From Paenibacillus riograndensis SBR5 (GTDB lineage: Bacteria; Bacillota; Bacilli; Paenibacillales; Paenibacillaceae): a stretch of 64,000 nt of DNA. The stretch spans positions 2,433,001 through 2,497,000 of the forward strand of contig NZ_LN831776.1 of the NCBI RefSeq assembly GCF_000981585.1. Direction: 5' to 3'. The position numbers were made by a program, and so were the translations under genes. Below are positions 43,614 to 52,044 of the stretch, piece after piece (position 1 is the first letter of the stretch; every line of letters begins with the position of its first letter). Below the pieces are notes generated by a model. That model was not told where the DNA came from, did no database searches, and saw nothing but the letters and a program-made list of their open reading frames with translations.

Positions 43614-44792
43614 ATGAGCTTACAGGATCTGAAAGTCAAATTTATCGAGAAATACGGAAAAAGCACAGAGGAGGTGCGTGTATTCTATGCTCCGGGGCGG
43701 GTGAATCTCATCGGAGAGCATTTGGATTACAACGGGGGATACGTGTTTCCGGCAGCGCTGGACTTTGGGACTACACTGATCGTGCGGCCGCGCAGCGACG
43801 GCAAGGTTCAGTTCGCATCGACGAATTTTCCATATGAAGCTTCCATTGACTACAGTGAAATCGGCAAAGCCAAAACCGGGGAATGGGTGGACTATCCGGT
43901 AGGTGTGATGGTGGAACTGGCCAAAAAAGATCTTCCGGTCTCTGCAGGTTATGATCTCCTGTTCCATGGCGAGATTCCGAACGGCTCGGGCCTGTCCTCC
44001 TCGGCTTCCATCGAAGTGGTTACCGGCTTCGCCTTCCTGACGCTGCTCGGCGGAGATACGGATACTGTGGAAATTGCCTTGCTGTCGCAGCGTGCGGAGA
44101 ACCAGTACGTGGGCGTAAACTCCGGGATTATGGACCAGTTCGCCGTGGCCAACGGCAAGCGCGATCAGGCGATCCTGCTGATGTGCGACACGCTGGAGTA
44201 CAGCCTGATTCCTTTTGTAACCGGATCTTATAAGCTGGTGATCAGCAACACGAACAAGAAGAGAGGCCTGGTGGACTCCAAATACAATGAGCGCCGCAGC
44301 CAATGCGAAGAGGCCCTGGCGATTTTGAAGCAGGAGGTTCCGGGCTTGTCTTACCTGGCAGAGCTGAAGCCTGAGCAGTTTGAAGCACACAAGGACAAAA
44401 TCACCGACGAAACGGTACAGCGCCGCGCCCGCCATGTAGTGGAAGAGAACCAGCGTGTGCTCGACTCCGTGGAATTACTGAAGCAGAACGATCTGAAGCA
44501 GTTCGGTCTGTATATGAATGATTCCCATGTCTCTCTGCGCGACCTCTATGAAGTCAGCTGTGAAGAACTGGATGTCATGGTGGAAGAAGCACAAAAGATT
44601 CCCGGCACTCTCGGCTCCCGGATGACCGGTGCAGGCTTTGGCGGCTGTACTGTATCGCTGGTGCATGAGAATGACGTGGAACGGTTTATTCGTGAAGTAG
44701 GAGAAGCCTACAGAACCAGAACCGGTTTAATCGGCGAGTTCTATGTATGCGGGATTGGCAATGGTGTAGAAGAACTGAAGGGAGTGGAGTAA
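43614..44792 (+). CDS. galK: Galactokinase
   Basis: A 392-residue GHMP kinase. It has the galactokinase signature GRVNLIGEHLDYNGG, the ATP-binding motif GSGLSSSASIEV and the third motif RMTGAGFGGCTVSL. It phosphorylates galactose to galactose-1-phosphate. GTG 43605 also opens the frame, but GGAG at 43602-43605 favours ATG 43614. It is the first gene of galK-galE-galT, with a 1-base gap before galE, so coupling is expected. Confidence 0.97.
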   Translation: MSLQDLKVKFIEKYGKSTEEVRVFYAPGRVNLIGEHLDYNGGYVFPAALDFGTTLIVRPRSDGKVQFASTNFPYEASIDYSEIGKAKTGEWVDYPVGVMVELAKKDLPVSAGYDLLFHGEIPNGSGLSSSASIEVVTGFAFLTLLGGDTDTVEIALLSQRAENQYVGVNSGIMDQFAVANGKRDQAILLMCDTLEYSLIPFVTGSYKLVISNTNKKRGLVDSKYNERRSQCEEALAILKQEVPGLSYLAELKPEQFEAHKDKITDETVQRRARHVVEENQRVLDSVELLKQNDLKQFGLYMNDSHVSLRDLYEVSCEELDVMVEEAQKIPGTLGSRMTGAGFGGCTVSLVHENDVERFIREVGEAYRTRTGLIGEFYVCGIGNGVEELKGVE

Positions 44793-44793
44793 G

Positions 44794-45780
44794 ATGGCGA
44801 TTCTGGTAACAGGTGGAGCAGGGTATATCGGTTCACATACCGTAGCGGAGCTGCTGGAGCGGGGCGAGGAGGTTGTGGTGATTGACAATCTGCTGACAGG
44901 ACACCGCGAGGCGCTGCTGGGCGGCAAGCTGTATGAGGGCGACCTGCGTGACAAGGTAACACTGAATAAGCTTTTTTCGGAAAACAAAATCGATGCCGTC
45001 ATTCACTTTGCCGCAAGCTCACTGGTTGGCGAGAGCATGAAGGACCCGGTCAAATATTATGACAACAATGTGTATGGCACCCAGTGTCTTTTGGAAGCCA
45101 TGCAGCAGGCCGGTGTGGATAAAATCGTCTTCTCCTCCACAGCCGCAACCTACGGCGAACCGGAGAAGGTGCCGATTGAGGAAACCGACCGCACGGAACC
45201 GGCCAATGTGTACGGTGAAACCAAACTGACCATGGAACGGATGATGGCCTGGTTCGACAAGGTGCTGGGCATCAAGTATGTGGCGCTGCGTTATTTTAAT
45301 GCCGCAGGTGCCCATGCCAGCGGGAAGATCGGGGAAGACCACCGTCCGGAGAGCCATCTGATTCCGCTGGTGCTGCAGACCGCCCTGAAGCAGCGCGAGA
45401 GCATTGCGGTGTTCGGCGACGATTATCCGACAGAAGACGGTACCTGTGTGCGCGACTATATCCATGTCAGCGATTTGGCGGATGCCCATGTACGGGCAGT
45501 GAATTACCTGCGCAGCGGCAGTGCCAGCAACATTTTCAACCTGGGCAACGGGCTGGGCTTCTCCGTCAAGCAGGTTATTGAAACGGCGAAGAAGGTAACC
45601 GGCCTGGATATTCCGGTAGTGATTCAGGAGCGCCGCGCCGGTGATCCGGCTGTACTGGTCGCTTCCTCCGACAAAGCCCGGTCTGTCCTTGGCTGGAATC
45701 CGCAGCACGCCGATGTCGAAGACATTATCCAAAGTGCCTGGAACTGGCATTCGGCCAATCCGCAGGGCTATGGGGAATAG
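44794..45780 (+). CDS. galE: UDP-glucose 4-epimerase
   Basis: A 328-residue short-chain dehydrogenase-type epimerase. It has the NAD-binding VTGGAGYIGSHTVAELL, the catalytic Ser/Tyr/Lys in VFSSTAATYGEP and YGETKLTMERM, and the sugar-nucleotide motif RYFNAAGA. It interconverts UDP-galactose and UDP-glucose. A GGAGTGG site inside the galK end precedes the ATG. It is the middle gene of the Leloir operon. Confidence 0.97.
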   Translation: MAILVTGGAGYIGSHTVAELLERGEEVVVIDNLLTGHREALLGGKLYEGDLRDKVTLNKLFSENKIDAVIHFAASSLVGESMKDPVKYYDNNVYGTQCLLEAMQQAGVDKIVFSSTAATYGEPEKVPIEETDRTEPANVYGETKLTMERMMAWFDKVLGIKYVALRYFNAAGAHASGKIGEDHRPESHLIPLVLQTALKQRESIAVFGDDYPTEDGTCVRDYIHVSDLADAHVRAVNYLRSGSASNIFNLGNGLGFSVKQVIETAKKVTGLDIPVVIQERRAGDPAVLVASSDKARSVLGWNPQHADVEDIIQSAWNWHSANPQGYGE

Positions 45781-45844
45781 ATATCCGGCCAGGCCGAATA
45801 TCTGCACCATTAGGGTAAGCACAGCCAGATGAAGGAGTAATGAA

Positions 45845-47425
45845 ATGGATAACGAAAAGAGTGCCGCTCCCGCCGCGCAGAAGGCGCTGCATGCGATCGA
45901 ACAGCTGGTGCTGTTTGCCGGCCACCAGCAGCTGATTCAGCCTGCGGATGCCGATTACAGCCGCAATGCGCTGCTGGACCAGTTCGGCTTCAGCGAGCCG
46001 TATGCTGCAGAATTCACAGAGGCTCCGCTTGAGAGCCCGCAGGCTCCGCTGGATGTTCTGATTGACTACGGCTTTGAAACCGGCCTGATTCCCGAGAATA
46101 CCGATACGTACCGCGACCTGCTGGATGCCAAAATCATGGGCCTCCTCATGGCCCGCCCTTCCGAGGTCAATGCCGAGTTCTACAGGCTTTCCGCGGAGAA
46201 GGGCATTGAGGCGGCAACCGACCGCTTTTATAAGCTGAGCATTGATTCCAATTATATCCGTATGGACCGCATCTCCAAAAATGTGTTCTGGCTGCAGGAT
46301 TCCCCGTACGGGGACATTGAGATGACGATCAATCTGTCCAAGCCGGAGAAAAATCCGAAGGAAATCGCCATGGCCCGGCTGCTTCCGCCGCCGGTGTATC
46401 CGAAATGCCTGCTTTGCCGCGAGAATGTAGGTTATGCCGGAAGGCTCAATCACCCGCCGCGGCAGAATCTGCGCGTTATTCCGCTGAAGCTGAACAACGA
46501 GAACTGGTTCCTTCAGTATTCTCCTTATGTCTACTACAATGAGCACTGCATCGTGTTCCACCACGATCATGTGCCGATGAAGCTGACGAAGGATTCGCTG
46601 AAGCGCCTGCTTAGCTTTGTGGAAGCTTTTCCGCATTATTTCATCGGCTCTAATGCCGATCTGCCGATCGTTGGCGGCTCGATTCTGACCCATGACCATT
46701 TTCAGGGCGGGCGACATACTTTCCCGATCCAGAAAGCACCGAAGGAAATTACCTTCACCCACGCTGCCTATCCGGGTGTCAGTCTCAGTATCGTGAAGTG
46801 GCCAATGTCGGTGCTGCGTCTGCAGGGAGCCGATCCGGCAGTGCTGCTCGAATGCGGTAATGAAATCTATGAAGCGTGGAAAGTCTACAGTGATCCTGAA
46901 GCGGAAATCCTGGCCGCCAGTGAGGTAGACGGGGAGCAGACGCGGCATAATACCGTCACTCCGATCGTACGCCGGTCAGAGGACGGCGGATTTGAGATGG
47001 ATCTGGTGCTGCGCAACAACCGGACCAGCGAGGAGCATCCCGAAGGGATTTTCCACCCGCACCGGGAGATGCACCACATCAAAAAAGAAAATATCGGCCT
47101 GATCGAGGTAATGGGGCTGGCCATTCTGCCCGGCCGCCTGAAGGAGGAGCTGGATGCCGTCGGCGGAATTCTCGCCGGAGATACAGCTCTGCTGGAAGCC
47201 GTGCAGTCCCAGGCAGATCATGCGCTGGCACAGCATGCTTCCTGGATTCAGGAGCTGGCCGCACGCTTTGGGACAGCTATGGAGCGTGAAGAGGCAGTCA
47301 AGGCCGTGCAGAATGAGGTCGGCATCAAGTTCACCCACATTCTGGAGCATGCCGGTGTCTATAAGCGGACACCGGAAGGCCAGGCGGCTTTCCGCCGTTT
47401 TGCCCACAGTCTGGGCTTCCGGTGA
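45845..47425 (+). CDS. galT: Galactose-1-phosphate uridylyltransferase, Firmicute class II
   Basis: A 526-residue protein with the length of class II GalT, which is unlike the about 350-residue GalT of E. coli. Recognisable parts are YPKCLLCRENVGYAGRLNHP, EHCIVFHHDHVPMKL, GGSILTHDHFQGGRHTFP and EVMGLAILPGRLKEEL. It transfers UMP from UDP-glucose to galactose-1-phosphate. The GAAGGAG site precedes the ATG. The start is 64 bases after galE. It closes the operon before a terminator. Confidence 0.96.
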   Translation: MDNEKSAAPAAQKALHAIEQLVLFAGHQQLIQPADADYSRNALLDQFGFSEPYAAEFTEAPLESPQAPLDVLIDYGFETGLIPENTDTYRDLLDAKIMGLLMARPSEVNAEFYRLSAEKGIEAATDRFYKLSIDSNYIRMDRISKNVFWLQDSPYGDIEMTINLSKPEKNPKEIAMARLLPPPVYPKCLLCRENVGYAGRLNHPPRQNLRVIPLKLNNENWFLQYSPYVYYNEHCIVFHHDHVPMKLTKDSLKRLLSFVEAFPHYFIGSNADLPIVGGSILTHDHFQGGRHTFPIQKAPKEITFTHAAYPGVSLSIVKWPMSVLRLQGADPAVLLECGNEIYEAWKVYSDPEAEILAASEVDGEQTRHNTVTPIVRRSEDGGFEMDLVLRNNRTSEEHPEGIFHPHREMHHIKKENIGLIEVMGLAILPGRLKEELDAVGGILAGDTALLEAVQSQADHALAQHASWIQELAARFGTAMEREEAVKAVQNEVGIKFTHILEHAGVYKRTPEGQAAFRRFAHSLGFR

Positions 47426-47510
47426 GCCGGCGTCTGCACAGCTTCCTGTGGCTGTACAGGGCTTCGGCGAAGCCGTGCAGGCTCTGCTAATTGTATAGCT
47501 CTGCTTTAGG

Positions 47511-47547
47511 AAATGTCCCCGGCTGCTGCGGCGCGGGGGCATTTTTG
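47511..47547 (+). terminator. Terminator of the gal operon
   Basis: An AAATGTCCCCG / CGGGGGCATTT stem is followed by a T-rich TTTTTGTTCTT. It lies 86 bases after galT. Confidence 0.8.
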
Positions 47548-47566
47548 TTCTTGTATAGGAAACTAT
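47542..47566. repeat. 25-bp direct repeat, copy 1 (partner near 48055-48080)
   Basis: TTTTGTTCTTGTATAGGAAA followed by CTATG occurs here and again at about 48056-48080. The two copies bracket about 500 bases that contain the large intergenic repeat (copy 1) and the CCCCAACGT run. They could be duplication scars of an insertion. Confidence 0.55.
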
Positions 47567-47579
47567 GCAATGCTAAACA

Positions 47580-47870
47580 AAGTGGATATCTATGAAGCTT
47601 CAGAAGAATAGGAAGGTACAGGGGGAATAGGCTGCATCGGCGGAATTAGCGGACAGAGAAGGCCCTATTCTGCAAAAAAAGCATGCTTTCCTGGCGGATA
47701 CGGACTGAAGCCGTTATATCGTTCATTGGAGCCTGGAATAAAGGGGAAAGGGACAAATAAAGGCATCTCAGTCCGCATAGCCTGCTGAACCGCCTGAATC
47801 GGCAAAATAAAGGCTCTCCTGTCCGCATCAGCCGTGGATCTATCGTCAAGAGGCCAAATGGCGTTAATTT
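47580..47870. repeat. Large intergenic repeat D, copy 1
   Basis: About 280 bases are related to 49977-50255, at roughly 70% by eye. Well conserved blocks are GTGGATATCT, GCGGACAGAG, GCCGTTATATCGTTCA, CCTGGAATAAAGGGGAAAGG, AATAAAGGCATCT and GGCTCTCCTGTCCG. The GGACAGAG start and CTCTCCTGTCC end are inverted, so the element can fold on itself. No gene is supported. Confidence 0.7.
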
Positions 47871-47890
47871 TGCCTATGGTACAACCATCC

Positions 47891-47984
47891 GTGCCCCCAA
47901 TGTGCCCCCAACGTACCCCAACGTACCCCAACGCCCCCCAACGTGCCCCCAATGTTCCCCAACGTCACCCCAACGTGCCCCCGT
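47891..47984. repeat. CCCCAACGT short tandem repeat
   Basis: About nine units of 10-11 bases follow the pattern CCCCAACGTG/CCCCAACGTA with single-base drift (AATGT, AACGC). The C-rich strand and the helical-turn period are the notable properties. It is non-coding. Confidence 0.75.
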
Positions 47985-48148
47985 CGATTTTGACACGGTG
48001 AGGAAATCGCTGTGGTCAAATAAGCTCCGGGCTGTTTTTCACCCCGCCTGGGTGATTTTGTTCTTGTATAGGAAACTATGATACTTCCGCATGTGAATAA
48101 AATTATGCTTAAAGTTGTAGAATAATTACTTTGGACCCGTTTGTAACG

Positions 48149-48452
48149 AACAACGGCAGAAATACCATTGTTGGGACGTCGAAGGCTGGTTTGCCCAGAA
48201 ACAACGGCAGAAATGCCGTTGTTGGAGCGTTGAAGGCCGGATTGCCCGGAAACAACGGCAGAATTACCGTTGTTGGAGCGTCGAAGGCCGGTTGGCCCGG
48301 AAACAACGGCAGAAATACCGTTGTTGGAGCGTTGAAGGCCGGATTGCCCGGAAACAACAGCAGAAATGCCGTTGTTGGAGCGTTGAAGGTCGGTTTGCCC
48401 GGAAACAACGGCAGAAATACCGTTGTTGGGACGTCGAAGGCCGAGGTCTGAG
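48149..48452. repeat. 51-bp tandem palindromic repeat array B (6 units)
   Basis: Six units start at 48149, 48200, 48251, 48302, 48353 and 48404, all 51 bases except the last, which is truncated. Each begins AACAACGGCAGAAATACCGT TGTTGG and continues with a spacer GCGTTGAAGGCCGG. The hairpin core is the same as in array A, with a different spacer but the same period. Open frames with a 17-residue period exist on both strands; no ribosome site or start supports translation. Confidence 0.82.
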
Positions 48453-48487
48453 GGGGGAGTCGTTCCCCTGGTAGCGCTGGAACCAAG

Positions 48488-48525
48488 ACGGCTGCACTGT
48501 CCGTGGAGGACAGCACAGCCGTTTT
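48488..48525. terminator. Hairpin, part of a repeated block (second copy near 52086)
   Basis: ACGGCTG-CA-CTGTCC pairs with GGACAG-CA-CAGCCGT and is followed by TTTT. The surrounding GAGTCGTTC and GGAACCAAGACGGCTG words recur at 52050-52122, so this is a repeated intergenic terminator-like block. Confidence 0.6.
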
Positions 48526-48674
48526 CGTGCTATGTTTTGGGGGAAGCAAAGCTTACCCCTTATTTATTTTCTTATGCCCGGCGGATAGTTTAAGTGCTGA
48601 TTTGAATGCTGCGGGCGAGAGGTCTATAATAGGTTATTGCATCACATTCCTGAAATAACGGAGGGTTCATCCTT

Positions 48675-49838
48675 ATGCGCAAGTTTGAATTTTATAATCC
48701 TACCAAGTTGATTTTTGGACAAGGTACCTTAAGCGCGCTTCAGACCGAAGTACCGAAATACGGCAAAAATGTACTGCTGATGTACGGCGGCGGCAGCATC
48801 AAGCGCAGCGGTCTGTACGATAATGTAATTACCGGGTTGAAGGCCATCGGTGCTGTAGTTACGGAATTGTCCGGCGTAGAACCGAATCCGCGTCTGTCCA
48901 CCGTACATAAAGGTGTAGCCCTGTGCCGCGAGAAGAATATTGAGCTGATTCTCGCCGTCGGCGGCGGAAGCGTGCTGGACTGTGCCAAGGCGGTTGCAGT
49001 CGGTGCGAAGTATGATGGAGACATGTGGGACTTTGTGGAGCGCAAGGCGGCTCCGCAGGGAGCTTTGCCGCTAGGGACAGTGTTGACTATGGCTGCTACA
49101 GGCTCTGAAATGAACAACGGCTCCGTGATTACCAATGAAGTCACCAAAGAAAAAATGGGCTGGGGAAGTGTTCACGCCTTTCCGGCCTTTTCGATCCTTG
49201 ATCCGGAGAATACCTTCTCCCTGCCGCGTGATCAGACCGTGTACGGAATGGTGGATATCATGTCCCACGTGCTGGAGCATTATTTCCATACCGATGGCAA
49301 TACTCCGGTCCAGGACGGGTTCTGTGAGACGCTGCTGCGCACGGTGATTGACACAGCGCCGAAGCTGATTGAAGACCTGAACAACTATGAGCTGCGTGAA
49401 ACGATCATGTACTGCGGGACCATGGCACTCAACGGAATGGTCAGCATGGGCTTTGCCGGTGACTGGGCTACCCACAATATTGAGCATGCCGTATCGGCGG
49501 TTTACGATATTCCGCACGGCGGCGGGCTGGCGATTCTCTTCCCGCACTGGATGAAATACAATCTCAGCACGAATCCTGCACGTTTCCGCCAGCTGGCTGT
49601 GAACGTATTCGGCATTGAGGCTGCCGGCAGATCCGATGAAGAGGTTGGCCTGGAGGGCATTGAAGCGCTGCGCCGTTTCTGGGATTCCATCGGCGCGCCA
49701 AAATCACTGGGCGACTACGATATCGACGGCAGTGAAATCGGCAGCATGGCCGACAAAGCCGTCCGCTTTGGACCCTTCGGCAATTTCCGTAAGCTGCAGC
49801 GTGAAGACGTTGTAGAAATTTATACGATGGCACTGTAA
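48675..49838 (+). CDS. Iron-containing alcohol dehydrogenase (butanol dehydrogenase-like)
   Basis: A 387-residue group III alcohol dehydrogenase. It starts [19 protein letters not shown]. It has the nucleotide-binding [36 protein letters not shown], and metal ligands in [13 protein letters not shown] and [19 protein letters not shown] then LFPHWM. This fits NAD(P)H-dependent YugJ/YugK/BdhA-type enzymes that reduce aldehydes. A GGAGGG site precedes the ATG. It is a single gene with its own terminator, enclosed by two repeat D copies. Confidence 0.94.
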   Translation: MRKFEFYNPTKLIFGQGTLSALQTEVPKYGKNVLLMYGGGSIKRSGLYDNVITGLKAIGAVVTELSGVEPNPRLSTVHKGVALCREKNIELILAVGGGSVLDCAKAVAVGAKYDGDMWDFVERKAAPQGALPLGTVLTMAATGSEMNNGSVITNEVTKEKMGWGSVHAFPAFSILDPENTFSLPRDQTVYGMVDIMSHVLEHYFHTDGNTPVQDGFCETLLRTVIDTAPKLIEDLNNYELRETIMYCGTMALNGMVSMGFAGDWATHNIEHAVSAVYDIPHGGGLAILFPHWMKYNLSTNPARFRQLAVNVFGIEAAGRSDEEVGLEGIEALRRFWDSIGAPKSLGDYDIDGSEIGSMADKAVRFGPFGNFRKLQREDVVEIYTMAL

Positions 49839-49880
49839 GAGCATCCGGCAGCCCGCTGCCGTTCAGTGCCTATAAACAAG

Positions 49881-49908
49881 AGCCGCCCCTTCCGGGGCGG
49901 CTTTTTTT
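49881..49908 (+). terminator. Rho-independent terminator of the alcohol dehydrogenase gene
   Basis: AGCCGCCCC (49881-49889), TTCC loop and GGGGCGGCT (49894-49902) run into a T-run. This is a textbook-quality hairpin. Confidence 0.95.
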
Positions 49909-49976
49909 AAAATATAATTTATATGTTTTGGGGAAACTGACTTCCCTCTTATTTAACTGTAATACAGTGTAAAAAA

Positions 49977-50255
49977 ATGTGGATATCTTGGAAGCCTCAC
50001 AGGAATATAAGCGATGCAGGAGGATAGGGCTCCATCCGCGGATTGAAGCGGACAGAGGAGCCCTTATTTTGCCAAAAATCTTACTTTTTCAGCAGTTGCG
50101 GACCGAGGAGCCGTTATATCGTTCAATTGATCCTGGAATAAAGGGGAAAGGGAGAAATAAAGGCATCTGAGTCCGTAGTCCTGCGGAATAGCCGAATCTT
50201 CTATCCATAACGGCTCTCCTGTCCGTAACGGCTGCGGATCGATCGCGAAGGAATA
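49977..50255. repeat. Large intergenic repeat D, copy 2
   Basis: This is the partner of 47580-47870. The arms GCGGACAGAGGAGCC (about 50048) and GGCTCTCCTGTCCG (about 50210) are complementary and would close a hairpin of about 175 bases. The two copies lie on either side of array B and the alcohol dehydrogenase gene, in direct orientation. Confidence 0.7.
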
Positions 50256-50289
50256 GGGCGATCTGTCTTTACCGGCTTCTTCGCAGGTG

Positions 50290-50370
50290 CTAGTTGGAAA
50301 AAGGGAACTTATTTTTCTGGAAATTAAGAAATTCTGAGAGTGAAGTGGAAAAAGTAAACCTAATCACCCA
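50290..50370. repeat. Left half of an AAGTGGAAAAAG palindrome interrupted by the IS110 element
   Basis: AGTTGGAAAAAGGGAACTTA and GAAGTGGAAAAAGTAAACCT follow the same order and near-identical text as 34405-34480. The matching right half (GGGCTGAATTAGTGTCCTTT then TTCCACTT) appears only after the transposase, at 51952-51980. Confidence 0.6.
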
Positions 50371-50439
50371 TGGCCTGGCGGCCACCGTCGGTCATGAAAA
50401 TCAGGTGAAGTCAGAGTATATATTTGGTAAAATCGTGCT

Positions 50440-50571
50440 GTGGATCAGAGGTCGATTCAATATTGGTGAAACATCCCGTAACCTAATCTGACCAACTGCA
50501 ACGACGAGGATCGCCGAGTGTTGCCACGAGCACGTGTATAAAATTTCACCTCTTTAGGTTGCATGATCCAC
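50440..50571 (+). ncRNA. Candidate IS110 bridge RNA (nested stems upstream of the transposase)
   Basis: Three nested complementary pairs are visible. They are GTGGATCA (50440-50447) with TGATCCAC (50564-50571), AACCTAA (50480-50486) with TTAGGTT (50554-50560), and GCAAC with GTTGC near 50498-50523. The region lies between the element's left side and the transposase start at 50600, where IS110-group elements encode the structured bridge RNA that pairs with target and donor DNA. That such an RNA is made here is inference. The guide loops were not assigned. Confidence 0.5.
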
Positions 50572-50599
50572 GCATACTTTTAGCTTGGAGGTAGGGAAT

Positions 50600-51823
50600 A
50601 TGGATGCCATTCGTGAACGCTGTGCCGGGTTGGATATTCATCAGGAGACGGTGGTGGTTTGTCTACTGAGTGGCCCCCTGGAGAAGAAACCCAAGTCCGT
50701 GATCGAGACGTTTGGAACCACGACCCGCGAGCTTTTGAGATTACAGGAGTGGCTGGAGCAGCAGGGATGTACCGAGATTGCCATGGAAAGTACAGGGGTC
50801 TTTTGGAAACCCGTGTGGAACATTCTAGAAAGCACCTGTACGATCACGCTGGCCAACCCGCAACGCATCCGCAATATGCCCGGGAAGAAGACCGACGTCA
50901 AGGATGCCGAGTGGATCGCCAAGCTCCACCGCTGCGGCTTGATTGAGGGAAGCTTTGTCCCGGACGAGCCCATCCGCGATTTGCGTGACCTTACCCGGTA
51001 TCTGCGCAAGCTTAAGCAAAACGCGACGCAAGAAAAGAACCGGATTCACAAAATTCTACAAGATGCCAACATTAAACTGACCACGTATGTCTCCGATCTT
51101 TTTGGCGTTCTGGTCGTGCGCTACTGGACTCGATTGTGAATGGCGAAGTGCTGGAGGTGCATGAGGTCCGCAAGCTGGTGCATACCCGGCTGAAGATGAA
51201 GGTGCCTTCTCTTGTTGAGGCATTGAACGGCCGACTGCGCCTGCATCACCGGAAGATGATCCGGCGTCATTGGGATCATTTGCAGTATCTGGAGAGTGAA
51301 ATGCAGACGTTGGAAGCTGAAATTGAGGAACTGGTGCAACCCTACATGAAGGAAATTGAACTGCTGGATACCATTCCAGGCGTGAGCACGGATGCTGCGG
51401 CGAGCATCGTGGCGGAACTGGGTACCGACATGTCTCCTTTTCCAAGTGAAGCCCATCTGGCCTCTTGGGTCGGGGTGTGTCCGGCCAATCATGAGAGTGC
51501 GGTAAAAAAAAAGTAAAAAGAACCAACGCGGGAATCGAGGTCTGAAAGCCGTACTCGTCCAGTGCGCTTGGGCAGCGAGCAAGACCAAGAATAATCGGCT
51601 TTCCGCTATGTACAGTCGGATCGTGAAACGGGCAGGAAAACAGAAAGCCATCGTCGCTTTAGCCCATGCAATGATCCGAATCATGTATGTGATGCTTCGG
51701 GATAAAGTCCCCTATACCGAGCTGGGGACGGAATATCTGAACACCCCAGAGCAGACCGCAAATTACCTGATTAAAAAACTTCAAAAGCTAGGCTACCAAG
51801 TGGAACTGACACCTATTACATGA
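50600..51823 (+). pseudogene. IS110-family transposase, two frameshifts
   Basis: A DEDD-type IS110 transposase. The N-terminal RuvC-like part has Asp12 (AGLDIHQE), Glu63 (AMESTGVFW), Asp99 and Asp102 (KKTDVKDAEWIA). The C-terminal Transposase_20 part has DTIPGVSTDAAASIVAELG and the catalytic-serine region NHESA. GGAGGT precedes ATG 50600. The frame breaks twice. Near 51109 adding one T would give GVSGRALLDSIVNGEV. At 51503-51511 a nine-A run is one base too long; with eight A the frame reads AVKKSKKNQRGNRGLKA. Both faults are single-base and near homopolymers, so recent decay, frameshifting or sequencing error are all possible. Confidence 0.88.
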
Positions 51824-51949
51824 TACCCACTTTTTAAAAAAATGAAGTTCCGATATAGGGGATCTTTAAAGCAAAATTTACTTTCGAGCTGTGAAGCGAC
51901 AAAGTTATTTTCGTATAAAGTGGGCCACATTTCTGGCCCAATGGCGAAA

Positions 51950-52035
51950 TGGGCTGAATTAGTGTCCTTTTTCCACTTCATCTGCCCAAGGGTAGGGTAC
52001 TTCGGCAAATTAGTTAACCTTTTTCCACTTAAAGA
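51950..52035. repeat. Right half of the AAGTGGAAAAAG palindrome and a further half-site
   Basis: GGGCTGAATTAGTGTCCTTT then TTCCACTT is followed by AATTAGTTAACCTTTTTCCA CTTAA. It matches the right arm of the intact palindrome at 34507-34538. From 51824 to 51950 the sequence is AT-rich with no gene. Confidence 0.6.
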
Positions 52036-52044
52036 GTTGCCGTA

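Noticed and set aside
48131..48451. A 106-codon open frame with a 17-residue repeat (NNGRNTVVGALKAGLPG type)
   Set aside because: The 51-base repeat has no stop in several frames on both strands, so open frames arise automatically. There is no ribosome site or good start, and the hairpin structure explains the conservation better.
48149..48452. CRISPR array
   Set aside because: The spacers between hairpins are themselves repeated, so it is a tandem repeat, not repeat-spacer architecture.
50294..50491. Short open frame before the transposase
   Set aside because: It runs through the palindromic repeat and the structured RNA candidate, and has no family similarity or ribosome site.
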